Shown in pieces: positions 37,346-45,291 of a stretch of DNA of 64,000 bases. How positions within the stretch are numbered: the first letter of the stretch is position 1; the number at the start of each line of letters is the position of its first letter. Origin of the DNA: Tropicimonas marinistellae (GTDB lineage: Bacteria > Pseudomonadota > Alphaproteobacteria > Rhodobacterales > Rhodobacteraceae); assembly GCF_001509585.1 (NCBI RefSeq), contig NZ_LNCI01000006.1, forward strand, positions 343,173-407,172. The letters run 5' to 3'. Made by a program: the position numbers and the translations under genes. The notes beneath the pieces were generated by a model. That model was not told where the DNA came from. It made no database searches and saw only the letters and a program-made list of their open reading frames with translations.

Positions 37346-37375
37346 AGTATAGGTACTATACTTCTAATACGGCAA
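37346..37375 (-). promoter_or_regulatory. divergent promoter with palindrome, kinase operon / FHA-cyclase gene
   Basis: AGTATAG-GTA-CTATACT (37346-37362) is a perfect 7-3-7 inverted repeat. Each arm contains a TATACT-type -10, one per strand. On the minus strand TTGCCG (37370-37375) stands 18 bases before TATACT, giving a plausible promoter for the secreted-protein/kinase/CRP operon. On the plus strand no good -35 is seen. The symmetry also makes it a candidate operator that would control both sides at once. A second small repeat, GGCAC-AC-GTGCC, lies at 37313-37324. Confidence 0.5.
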
Positions 37376-37394
37376 GCCGCGGAAGAACGGGATC

Positions 37395-38261
37395 ATGCAG
37401 ACAGCGATTTTGATCGTCGACGTAACCGGCAGCACCCCGCTTTATGTGCAAAAAGGGGACGAGATCGCCCGGCAAACCATCGACCGTTGCCTGTCACTGG
37501 CCCGGCGGATTGCCGATGCCGGCGGCGGCCATTTCATCAGTTCCAAGGGCGACGATGTCCTCTACCGGTTCGATGCCCCCGATGCGGCCTTCGCGGCGGC
37601 GCGGCGGATCATGGCGGATGCGCCGGTCGGCGGGTTGCGGTTGCACGCCGGGCTCTGCAGCGGTGAGGTCATCCGCGAGCGCGACGACGCCTTCGGGCTG
37701 ACGGTCATCCGCGCCGCGCGGCTTTCGGCGCTCGCACAACCGGGGGAGATCCTGCTCGACGGCGAGACGGTCGACCGCCTCGACGCGGCTGCGCGCGCGA
37801 CCCTCGTTCGGATTGGCCCGGTCATGCTCAAGGGCATTCCGGAGCCCGTGCGGGTCCATGCCTATCGCGCCATGGACGCGGTTCAACTGACCGAGGCGGC
37901 CGCCGTTGGCCAGCCGCTGGAGGGACGTGCGCAGGTCATGGTCGTGATACGCTCGCTGCGCGGCGAACAGGTGGTAAGGGAGGGCGTCACGGTGACGCTC
38001 GGGCGCGCCGAGGATTGCGACGTGGTGATGTCCGACCCGTGGGTGTCGCGCCGCCACGCCACGATCTCCGTCATGCAGGGCGTCGCAGAACTCGTGGATC
38101 ACAGCAGTGCCGGCACATTCCTCGCGTTTCAGGACGGCCGCCGATTGGATTTGCTGCGCCGCAACGTGACCCTCGCCGGTTCCGGGCGCCTGTCGCTCGG
38201 CATGCCGCCCGACGACCCGCGGGCGCAGGCGTTGCGCTTCGACGTTGTCCCCACCGATTGA
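37395..38261 (+). CDS. class III adenylate/guanylate cyclase-like domain fused to FHA domain
   Basis: 288 residues. The N-terminal class III cyclase fold (about 1-160) keeps the two metal aspartates (Asp9 in VDVTGST, Asp53 in KGDDVLYRF), Asp98 before FG, and Arg109 of the AARL motif. The transition-state Asn is Ile105 and the usual substrate Lys four residues before Asp53 is Ser49, so activity is doubtful or altered. The C-terminal FHA domain (about 180-280) has an intact phosphothreonine site: LGRAEDCDVV (Arg204) and VSRRHATI (Ser218, Arg219, His221). It is divergent from the kinase operon, which suggests the FHA domain docks on the phosphorylated kinase. Confidence 0.85.
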   Translation: MQTAILIVDVTGSTPLYVQKGDEIARQTIDRCLSLARRIADAGGGHFISSKGDDVLYRFDAPDAAFAAARRIMADAPVGGLRLHAGLCSGEVIRERDDAFGLTVIRAARLSALAQPGEILLDGETVDRLDAAARATLVRIGPVMLKGIPEPVRVHAYRAMDAVQLTEAAAVGQPLEGRAQVMVVIRSLRGEQVVREGVTVTLGRAEDCDVVMSDPWVSRRHATISVMQGVAELVDHSSAGTFLAFQDGRRLDLLRRNVTLAGSGRLSLGMPPDDPRAQALRFDVVPTD

Positions 38262-38268
38262 GGCCGCC

Positions 38269-39342
38269 TCAGGTCTTCGGAGGCGCAATGGATTCGCGCT
38301 CGACCAATTCGCATTCGAGCTTGATCATCTTGGGAGACCCGGCCTGGTCGTCGATACCGGACACCGCGCGTTCGACGGCCCAGCGCCCCATGGCCCGGCT
38401 TGGCAGGATCAGCGAGGTCAGCGGCGGCGAAAGGTGCAACGCGACTTCCGTATCGTCGTAGCCCACAACCGAGATGTCATCCGGGATTCGCTTGCCCAGT
38501 TCCTTCAGCGCTTCGTAGCACCCGATCGCCATGCGGTCGTTCTGGCAGAAGATCGCCGTCGGCGGTGCATCCAGTTCCATGAGCGCGCGGGTGCCGCGAT
38601 AACCCGCACTCGGAGACCAGTCGCCCTCCGCCACCAGTTCCGGCGCAAAGGGCACATCGGCGGTGGCAAGCGCGTTGCGGTACCCCTGGAGCCGGTCGCG
38701 CGCCGCTTCCATGAACATCTCGCCGGTGATCGTACCGATCCGCCGGTGTCCTGCATCCAGCAAGGCGTTGGTTGCCCGGTGGCCACCGGCCACCTCGCCC
38801 GGCACGACCGCTGGCAGGTCTTCGTCAGGCGCGTAGCAGTTGAGCAGCACAACCGGCACGCGGGTCTCCCGCAGCGCGTTGGGAATCGTCACATCACGGG
38901 TGAAGATGCAGGCGTAGATGATCGCCCGCACGCCGAGTTCGACGAACATCTCCACCGTGCGCGGCTCCAGCATCGGGTCGTTGTCCGTCTCGGCGATCAG
39001 GACGACGGCATCGAGCGACCGGGCGATCTCCCGGATGCCGTCCACCATGACGATCCCTTCGGGGCTGGTGGTTATCTTGTCGATGACAAGCGCGATCGTG
39101 CCTTCGGAGCGGGCTCGGCTGCGGCGCGGCGCAGAGAGCGAGGCCGGCCTGTACTCCAGGTCCCGCGCGGCCTGCAGCACACGTTGGCGCGTCGGCTCGG
39201 AGATATTGGCGGAGGTATTGCCGCTCAACACGAAGGATACGGTGGATTGCGAACAGCCCGCCACCCGCGCGATATCCTGCATCGTCACGCGCTTGCGTCC
39301 GGCAACCTTGCCGACGCCGGGTCTGGTGCCAACCTGTGTCAT
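38269..39342 (-). CDS. LacI-family transcriptional regulator of the galactoside locus
   Basis: 357 residues. The N-terminal LacI helix-turn-helix VTMQDIARVAGCSQSTVSFVLSG and hinge helix (RQRVLQAARDLEYRPASLS) are followed by a periplasmic-binding-protein-like effector domain (ending VVGYDDTEVALHLSPPLTSL). Its ATG overlaps the beta-galactosidase stop by four bases, so it is the last gene of the operon. It most likely represses the operon until a galactoside or its product binds. It is convergent with the FHA gene, 7 bp apart. Confidence 0.9.
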   Translation of the reverse strand: MTQVGTRPGVGKVAGRKRVTMQDIARVAGCSQSTVSFVLSGNTSANISEPTRQRVLQAARDLEYRPASLSAPRRSRARSEGTIALVIDKITTSPEGIVMVDGIREIARSLDAVVLIAETDNDPMLEPRTVEMFVELGVRAIIYACIFTRDVTIPNALRETRVPVVLLNCYAPDEDLPAVVPGEVAGGHRATNALLDAGHRRIGTITGEMFMEAARDRLQGYRNALATADVPFAPELVAEGDWSPSAGYRGTRALMELDAPPTAIFCQNDRMAIGCYEALKELGKRIPDDISVVGYDDTEVALHLSPPLTSLILPSRAMGRWAVERAVSGIDDQAGSPKMIKLECELVERESIAPPKT

Positions 39343-41288
39343 CCGCCGCGCGCGCCCTCGGTGCTCGCTACCGGCTCCGGCGCCGACAGTGGCTCAAAGG
39401 CAACGCCACAGGCCGGCACCTCTAGATCGCCGTGCCGGATCGGCTCCGATGCGTAGTTCAGCCAAATGCGGTGCGTGCGCGTGTCCCTTCGCCTGAGACC
39501 TTCGGGCAGGTGTTCCGTGCCGAGTCCGGCCGCAGCGGCCGCTTCGCGCAATATCCGGAGCAGACCGGTCGCGTCGGGCCATCCCGCCAGGTACCAAAGC
39601 GCCCCCGACGCCATCACGCCCGGAACGCCGCCGGCGCTGCGCAACCGCACCTCGGCCCCGCCTTCGACGAATTCGCGCCAATGGCGGAATGCCCCGCCCC
39701 CCTCCAGCGGCACATGGCAATCCGGCGGCAAGCTCTCCACCCGGGCCACGGTGCAATCGAGTCCCGGCAGCGCGGGAGGCAGCGGCACCGGCGTCGCGAA
39801 AGCGGGGGTCTTGGCATTGGTGCGCGGGCCGACGAGAGCGACCCCACGGACCGCGGCCAGTGCTCCTATGAGCGGCGCGCCAACGGTCGCGAGACCCGGT
39901 GCAAGCACAAGCCGGTAGGCCGACAGATCTGCCGTCGAGGGCGGAACGATGTCCACATTGAACCCGAGCCGGCGCAGCCCTCGGTAGAATTCGAAGGCGA
40001 GGCGGAAATAGTCGAAATCCCGTCCCTGTGGCTGCGTCTGCCAGGCCCAGGCACTCGCATAGTCGAAGATCAACGCGACATCGCCGGAGCGGCAACCTGC
40101 CTCCGCGTCGAATTCCGCGAGTTCGCGTGCCACCTGTGCGGCTTCCTCCAGCGCCGGAGCGGCCACGCTGTCGGGCCGCAACAACCCGGCATGCATCTGC
40201 TCCTGCGCGAAAGGCGCCTGCCGCCAGCGGAAGTAACAAACGGCCTCGGCCCCGTGCGCAAAGGCCTCCCAGGCCCAGAGGCGCGCCATGCCGGGCAGCG
40301 GCGCGGGGTTCCACGGCGCCCAGTTCACTGGGCCCGGCTGCTGCTCCATCACCCACCAGCGTCCCCGCCCTACCGCGCGATAGAGGTCGTGGTGGAAGGC
40401 TTGCAGATCCGGGTCGCCCTGGCGGACAAACCGCAACCGGTGCGCCTCGCCCACCTCCAACCGGTCCGACAGGAAGCCCAACGGATAGCTGTCCCAACTG
40501 GCGACATCCAGATCGGCTCCGACGTCGAAGTGGTCGAACCCCGTCTCCCGGCCCATGTAATTGTGGATCAGCGGCGCGTCGGTGTGCCGGCGCAGAATAT
40601 CCGTCTGCAACCGGTTGAAAGCGACGACCTCGTCCGAGGCAAACCGCCGGAAATCCATGACATGCGACGGATTGGGCTCGGTCACCGTCAGGTTCGGCAG
40701 GTCGATCTCGTCGAAACTCGCGTATTCCATCGACCAGAAGACATTGCCCCAGGCCCGGTTCAGCGCCTGCGGCGACTGGTACTTCTGCGCCAACCACTCC
40801 CGGAAAGCGTGCCGGGCGGCTTCGGAATAGCTGACGGTCGTATCATGGCAGCCATACTCATTGTCCGTCTGCCAGGCCTGCACATGCGGGTTTCCGCCAT
40901 ATCTTTCCGCAAGCGCGGTGACGATACGTGCACATTCGGCGCGATAGCCGCGGTGACTGAAGCAGTAGTGCCGGCGCGAGCCGAAGCCGCGCACCCGGCC
41001 CTCGGCATCGCGCGCGAACATGTCCGGGTGACGCTCCGCCATCCAGCGCGGCGGCGTCGCGGTGGGCGTGCCGAGCACAACCTTCAGCCCCGCGGCACCC
41101 AGCGTCTCGATCGCACGGTCGAGCCAGCCGAAGTCGAAGGTTCCCGGAACGGGCTCCAGCCGCGACCATGCGAATTCGCCGATCCGCACCCAGGTGAGGC
41201 CAGTGTCGGCCATGCGCGCAGCGTCCTTGGCCCAGATCTCTTCGGGCCAGTGTTCGGGATAATAGCAAACGCCGAGACCGCGCTTCAT
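39339..41288 (-). CDS. beta-galactosidase, GH42
   Basis: 649 residues. It begins with the GH42 hallmark GVCYYPEHWPEEIW. The acid/base Glu144 lies in WQTDNEYGCHD and the nucleophile Glu315 in WVMEQQPGPVNW. A trimerisation-like domain and a small beta domain follow. There is no signal peptide, so it acts on imported oligosaccharides in the cytoplasm. The ATG at 41286-41288 has AAGGA seven bases upstream; an earlier in-frame ATG adds seven residues without support. Downstream of the alpha-galactosidase gene in the same operon, it would remove terminal beta-linked galactose. Confidence 0.92.
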   Translation of the reverse strand: MKRGLGVCYYPEHWPEEIWAKDAARMADTGLTWVRIGEFAWSRLEPVPGTFDFGWLDRAIETLGAAGLKVVLGTPTATPPRWMAERHPDMFARDAEGRVRGFGSRRHYCFSHRGYRAECARIVTALAERYGGNPHVQAWQTDNEYGCHDTTVSYSEAARHAFREWLAQKYQSPQALNRAWGNVFWSMEYASFDEIDLPNLTVTEPNPSHVMDFRRFASDEVVAFNRLQTDILRRHTDAPLIHNYMGRETGFDHFDVGADLDVASWDSYPLGFLSDRLEVGEAHRLRFVRQGDPDLQAFHHDLYRAVGRGRWWVMEQQPGPVNWAPWNPAPLPGMARLWAWEAFAHGAEAVCYFRWRQAPFAQEQMHAGLLRPDSVAAPALEEAAQVARELAEFDAEAGCRSGDVALIFDYASAWAWQTQPQGRDFDYFRLAFEFYRGLRRLGFNVDIVPPSTADLSAYRLVLAPGLATVGAPLIGALAAVRGVALVGPRTNAKTPAFATPVPLPPALPGLDCTVARVESLPPDCHVPLEGGGAFRHWREFVEGGAEVRLRSAGGVPGVMASGALWYLAGWPDATGLLRILREAAAAAGLGTEHLPEGLRRRDTRTHRIWLNYASEPIRHGDLEVPACGVAFEPLSAPEPVASTEGARGG

Positions 41289-41337
41289 GATGTGTCCTTT
41301 CGCCGGCAATGGGTCGTGCTCGCCGGTATTCCGCAGC

Positions 41338-43422
41338 TCACAGCCGTTTCCCCTCGATCACCCAGATCCGATCCGGGAAAGACCAGGGCAACGTCACACC
41401 GTGCCGCATCAGGTATTGCCCGCTCAACTCGACGGGGCCGGATTTCAGCGCCGGCGTCCCGCGCGAAAGACCCACGATATCGTCCCGGTTCACAAGGTTC
41501 AGCCGGTATCGGGCGCTGGCGTCGAGGCGCGTCAATCGCAGCGGTCGCGGTGCGATCTGTGCCGACGTCTGCGCGAGACCGGCAAAGACGACGAAGCGCG
41601 CGCCATCGCCGGAGAGCTGTTGTTCCGCAATCACGGACGCATCCGCGCTGTCGAGCCGCAGGATGTCCGCCGTGCTGCGCCAGTCGCGCGTCGCCTTCCA
41701 CCACGCCGTCACCCGCGAGAGCGTCGCGGCCTCGGCGTCGGTCAACTCCCGTGGGTCCATCTCGAACCCCATGTGCCGCTCGGCGGCGACCCAGGCACGG
41801 AAACGCATATCGTGACTGCGCCCCGAGGTGTGGCAGACACGCGGACCAACATGGGAGCCGGTCACCGCCATCGGCAGGAAAAGCGCCGCATCGTGCTGGA
41901 TCCGCAGCCGTTCAAGCGCATCGTTGCTGTCGGAGAGCCAGACCCGTTGCGTGCGGCTCAGAATCCCGAAATCGATCCGCCCGCCGCCCGAGGCGCAGCT
42001 TTCGATCTCGACCCCCGGGAATTCGGCGCGAAGCCGGTCGAGCAGCGCATAGGTGCCACGCGTCTGCGCGTCATCCGGCGCGGGCAGGACGCGGTTGTGG
42101 TCCCACTTGATGTAGTCGATCTCGTACGCGGAAAGCAGCGCGGCAATGCGTGCATGCAAGTGATCGCGAACCTCCGGGTTCGCCATGTCGAGGCAGAACT
42201 GCTGCCGCCCGGGAATCTGATCGTCGGGACCGAGGCGCCAGTCCGGATGCGCGTCAAAGAGGTCGCTCGCCACATTGACCATTTCCGGCTCGAACCAGAT
42301 ACCGAAGGTCATCCCCTCGGACCGGACATGGTCGATCAGCGGGCCAAGACCGTCGGGATATTTCCGCGCGTCCACCACCCAGTCGCCGAGCGAGGTGGTA
42401 TCGTCGTCCCGCCGCCCGAACCAGCCGTCGTCCAGAACGAAGCGTTCCGCACCCAGCGCGGCTGCGCGGGTCGCAATCTCCTTCAGCTCATCGACCGAAT
42501 GGTCGAAGTAGACAGCCTCCCAGCAATTATAATGCACAGGACGCGGCCGGGCAGGATCGGGCCAGGTGACGATACGATCCCGCAGGTGTCGCTGGAACGC
42601 CACGGCGCAGCCGTTCAGCCCGGTGTCGGAGACGGTCGAAAAAAGTGGCGCCGTCTCGAACCGCGTGGCCAATGCCATCTCGGTTCCGTCAGCATGACCG
42701 AACTGGATCTGCCGTCGACCATCGGGAAGTTCTTCGGCGACCATGCGATGACCGCCCGACCAGCCATAGTGGAAGGCGCAGGCCTCGCCCCCGGTATTCG
42801 TCGCGCCACGCCCCGGCAGGATCAGCCCCGGAAACGCCTCGTGTCCGGTCCGGCCCGTGCGGTTGTTGCGCACGCGGCCGCCGGTGGCCCAAGGCGTCCT
42901 GACCGGCTGAAACTCACCGCACCACCGGCCGGCAAAGTCGATCATCTCGTCGCAGGACTGCGGCGCCGGAAAGACCGGCGCGGCAAGCCAGTGAAGGCGG
43001 ACGGGCTGACTGGCCTCCAGGACAGCGTGCGACTGCAGGATGTTCGTCTCCGGGTCGATGGCAAAATGGGCGTGGTAGACCAGCCCCAGGTCGTCATCGA
43101 CAAACGTCAGGACCAGATGCCCCTCCCCTTCGACGGCGCTTTCGTAGCGAAACCTCGGGGCGAGATGCAGCCCCTTCGCGTCGGTCAGCACCAGCCCCGG
43201 TTCACCCGGAAAGGACCGGGAGGCCTCGGGACAGATCGACACCTCCGGGTAGGCGTCGAGCATGCCGCCGGTCAGGTCGGGCATGTCCGCGTCCAGCAAA
43301 CCCAGAAGGTCTTCGTCTGCCGGAAGCGCCGCACCCCAGTAGACAACGCTGGCAAGCCGCTCTTCCCGGGACCCGAGAACGAGGGTCTGGCGGGCTCCGT
43401 CGATCCGCCAGACCCGGTTCAT
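41338..43422 (-). CDS. alpha-galactosidase, GH36
   Basis: 694 residues, typical GH36 length. An N-terminal beta-supersandwich is followed by the (beta/alpha)8 core, with FVLDDGWFGRRDDD, GIWFEPEMV, the nucleophile Asp441 in YIKWDHNR and the acid/base in the SDSNDALER motif (498-501). There is no signal peptide, so it is cytoplasmic. The ATG overlaps the stop of the permease gene (ATGA). Together with the importer it implies uptake of melibiose-, raffinose- or galactosylglycerol-type alpha-galactosides before hydrolysis. Confidence 0.93.
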   Translation of the reverse strand: MNRVWRIDGARQTLVLGSREERLASVVYWGAALPADEDLLGLLDADMPDLTGGMLDAYPEVSICPEASRSFPGEPGLVLTDAKGLHLAPRFRYESAVEGEGHLVLTFVDDDLGLVYHAHFAIDPETNILQSHAVLEASQPVRLHWLAAPVFPAPQSCDEMIDFAGRWCGEFQPVRTPWATGGRVRNNRTGRTGHEAFPGLILPGRGATNTGGEACAFHYGWSGGHRMVAEELPDGRRQIQFGHADGTEMALATRFETAPLFSTVSDTGLNGCAVAFQRHLRDRIVTWPDPARPRPVHYNCWEAVYFDHSVDELKEIATRAAALGAERFVLDDGWFGRRDDDTTSLGDWVVDARKYPDGLGPLIDHVRSEGMTFGIWFEPEMVNVASDLFDAHPDWRLGPDDQIPGRQQFCLDMANPEVRDHLHARIAALLSAYEIDYIKWDHNRVLPAPDDAQTRGTYALLDRLRAEFPGVEIESCASGGGRIDFGILSRTQRVWLSDSNDALERLRIQHDAALFLPMAVTGSHVGPRVCHTSGRSHDMRFRAWVAAERHMGFEMDPRELTDAEAATLSRVTAWWKATRDWRSTADILRLDSADASVIAEQQLSGDGARFVVFAGLAQTSAQIAPRPLRLTRLDASARYRLNLVNRDDIVGLSRGTPALKSGPVELSGQYLMRHGVTLPWSFPDRIWVIEGKRL

Positions 43423-44264
43423 TTCACCGCCCCGAGCGTCAGACCGGCAATGAAATGCCGCTGCATGAGGAAGAACATTGCCACGGGCGGCAGCGCCGCG
43501 ACGATCGCGCCCGCCGAGACGAGTTGCCACTGCGCGATCCACTGGCCGTTGAGGGAATACAGACCGGCAGTGACGGGCTGGGTTTCCTTGGAGGTGGTCA
43601 GCACCGTCGCCCAGAAGTAATCGTTCCAGATGAACGTGAAGATCAGCACCGACAGCGCCGCAATCGCGGGGCGCATCAGCGGCAGAACCACGTACCAGAA
43701 GATGCGGAACTCGCTCACGCCTTCCACCCGTGCGGCCTCGATCAACTCGCGCGGGAGTGCCCGGATGAAGTTGCGCATGAAGAGCGTGCAGAAACCGGTC
43801 TGGAAGGCGACATGGAAGAGCACGAGCCCCGTCGTCGTGTTGTAGAGCCCGAGGTTCACCGTCATGTCGCGCACCGGGACCATGAGGATCTGGAAGGGCA
43901 CGAAATTGCCCGCAACGAACATGAAGAAGACCCAGATATTGCCGCGGAAGCGATAGATCCCGAGCGCGAAGCCCGTCAGGCAGGACAGCACCAGCGTGCC
44001 GATCACCGTGGGGATCGTCACCTTGAACGAGTTCCAGATGTACTGGCCGATGGGCGATTGGGTGAAGACCTCCGCATAGTTGGAAAACGCCAGCGCACTC
44101 GGCAGGCCGAAGTAATTGCCCGCGGCAAGGTCGGAGGCCGGTTTGACGGAGGTGATGGCGACACCGATCAACGGAAGCAACCAAAGGATGAGGGCGAGCG
44201 GCAGAGCGACCTGATAGCCGATCTGCATGGTCCTCGATGTTTGTTCGATAGGACGGGGGAACAT
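43419..44264 (-). CDS. galactoside ABC transporter permease (MalG type)
   Basis: 281 residues, about six membrane helices, EAA loop EAARVEGVSEFRIFWYVVLP and the C-terminal AGLTLGAVK ending. Its ATG is one base past the stop of the partner permease gene, and its stop overlaps the alpha-galactosidase start. Confidence 0.92.
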   Translation of the reverse strand: MFPRPIEQTSRTMQIGYQVALPLALILWLLPLIGVAITSVKPASDLAAGNYFGLPSALAFSNYAEVFTQSPIGQYIWNSFKVTIPTVIGTLVLSCLTGFALGIYRFRGNIWVFFMFVAGNFVPFQILMVPVRDMTVNLGLYNTTTGLVLFHVAFQTGFCTLFMRNFIRALPRELIEAARVEGVSEFRIFWYVVLPLMRPAIAALSVLIFTFIWNDYFWATVLTTSKETQPVTAGLYSLNGQWIAQWQLVSAGAIVAALPPVAMFFLMQRHFIAGLTLGAVK

Positions 44265-44265
44265 C

Positions 44266-45183
44266 TCAGAGCCCCTTTCTTTCGTCGTCGACCATCTTCC
44301 AGATGAAGCCGGAGATGAAGACCATCATGATGAGGAAGAGGATGACCGCGATGGAGGCGCCGTACCCCATCCGGTAGCCGTATTCGCTGAGAGCCTGCTC
44401 GTACATGTAGAAGCTGAGCACGCGGGAGGAGCCGAACGGTCCGCCGTCCGTCATGATCGAGACCAGGTCGAAGCTGCGCAGCGCGCCGATGACGGTCACG
44501 ACCACGGCCATGAAAGTGGCGGGGCGAAGCTGTGGCAGGATCACGTACCAGAGCATCTTGAACCCCTTGGCCGCATCCAGCCGCGCGGCCTCGATCTGCT
44601 CCGGGTCCACGGCGTTCAGCCCCGTCAGGTAGAGGATCATGCAATAGGCGATCTGCGGCCAGAGACCGGCCGCGATAATGCCGTAGGTCACCAGATCCGG
44701 GTCGGCGAGGATTGCCACGCCCGAGCCCGTAAGCCGCTCGATCAGGATGTAGAACAGGCCGAAGTTCGGTGCATAGAACCAGGCGAAGATCAGGCCAACG
44801 ACGACCTGTGAGATCACGAAGGGGAAGAAGAACAGCGACTTGTAGGCGCGAATGCCGCGAACCTTCTGATTTAGGAAGATCGCGATGCCAAGGCCCGCGG
44901 GCACCGCGAGCATGTAAAGCACGAGCCAGATGATATTGTTCTTGAGCGAGGTATAGAACGCGTCGTCGTCGAACAACTCGCGGTAGTTTTCGAGCCCGAT
45001 CCATTGCTTTTCGCCAAGACCGTCCCAATCGAATCCGGAGATCCAGAAGCTCTGGAAGATCGGAATGATGACGTAGACCAGAAAGAAAATCACGCCCGGA
45101 ATCAGGAAGATATATGGCGTCAGCTTCTGCTGGTTCTCCCGCCACCAGGTCCGGGAGCGGGCATCCGTGCTTGCGTGGCTCAT
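44266..45183 (-). CDS. galactoside ABC transporter permease (MalF type)
   Basis: 305 residues, about six membrane helices beginning at PYIFLIPGVIFFLVYVI, with the EAA loop EAARLDAAKGFKMLWYVILP. It forms the channel with the MalG-type protein. The ATPase for this importer is not in the operon; the best candidate is encoded divergently at 47487. Confidence 0.92.
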   Translation of the reverse strand: MSHASTDARSRTWWRENQQKLTPYIFLIPGVIFFLVYVIIPIFQSFWISGFDWDGLGEKQWIGLENYRELFDDDAFYTSLKNNIIWLVLYMLAVPAGLGIAIFLNQKVRGIRAYKSLFFFPFVISQVVVGLIFAWFYAPNFGLFYILIERLTGSGVAILADPDLVTYGIIAAGLWPQIAYCMILYLTGLNAVDPEQIEAARLDAAKGFKMLWYVILPQLRPATFMAVVVTVIGALRSFDLVSIMTDGGPFGSSRVLSFYMYEQALSEYGYRMGYGASIAVILFLIMMVFISGFIWKMVDDERKGL

Positions 45184-45256
45184 GCGCGTAACCCTTCGAT
45201 TTTGTGTTTTACCCGTTCCGTTCGGACGTGCTCGCTGGGCGGGCCAGGCACTGGCG

Positions 45257-45280
45257 TGGGGCCGGATTGCTCCGGCCCCA
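45257..45280 (-). promoter_or_regulatory. intercistronic stem-loop after the galactoside binding-protein gene
   Basis: Perfect ten-pair stem TGGGGCCGGA (45257-45266) / TCCGGCCCCA (45271-45280) with a TTGC loop, in the 108-bp gap between the binding-protein stop and the first permease. It is likely to raise binding-protein mRNA relative to the permeases. Confidence 0.6.
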
Positions 45281-45291
45281 CCCGTGTTGCT

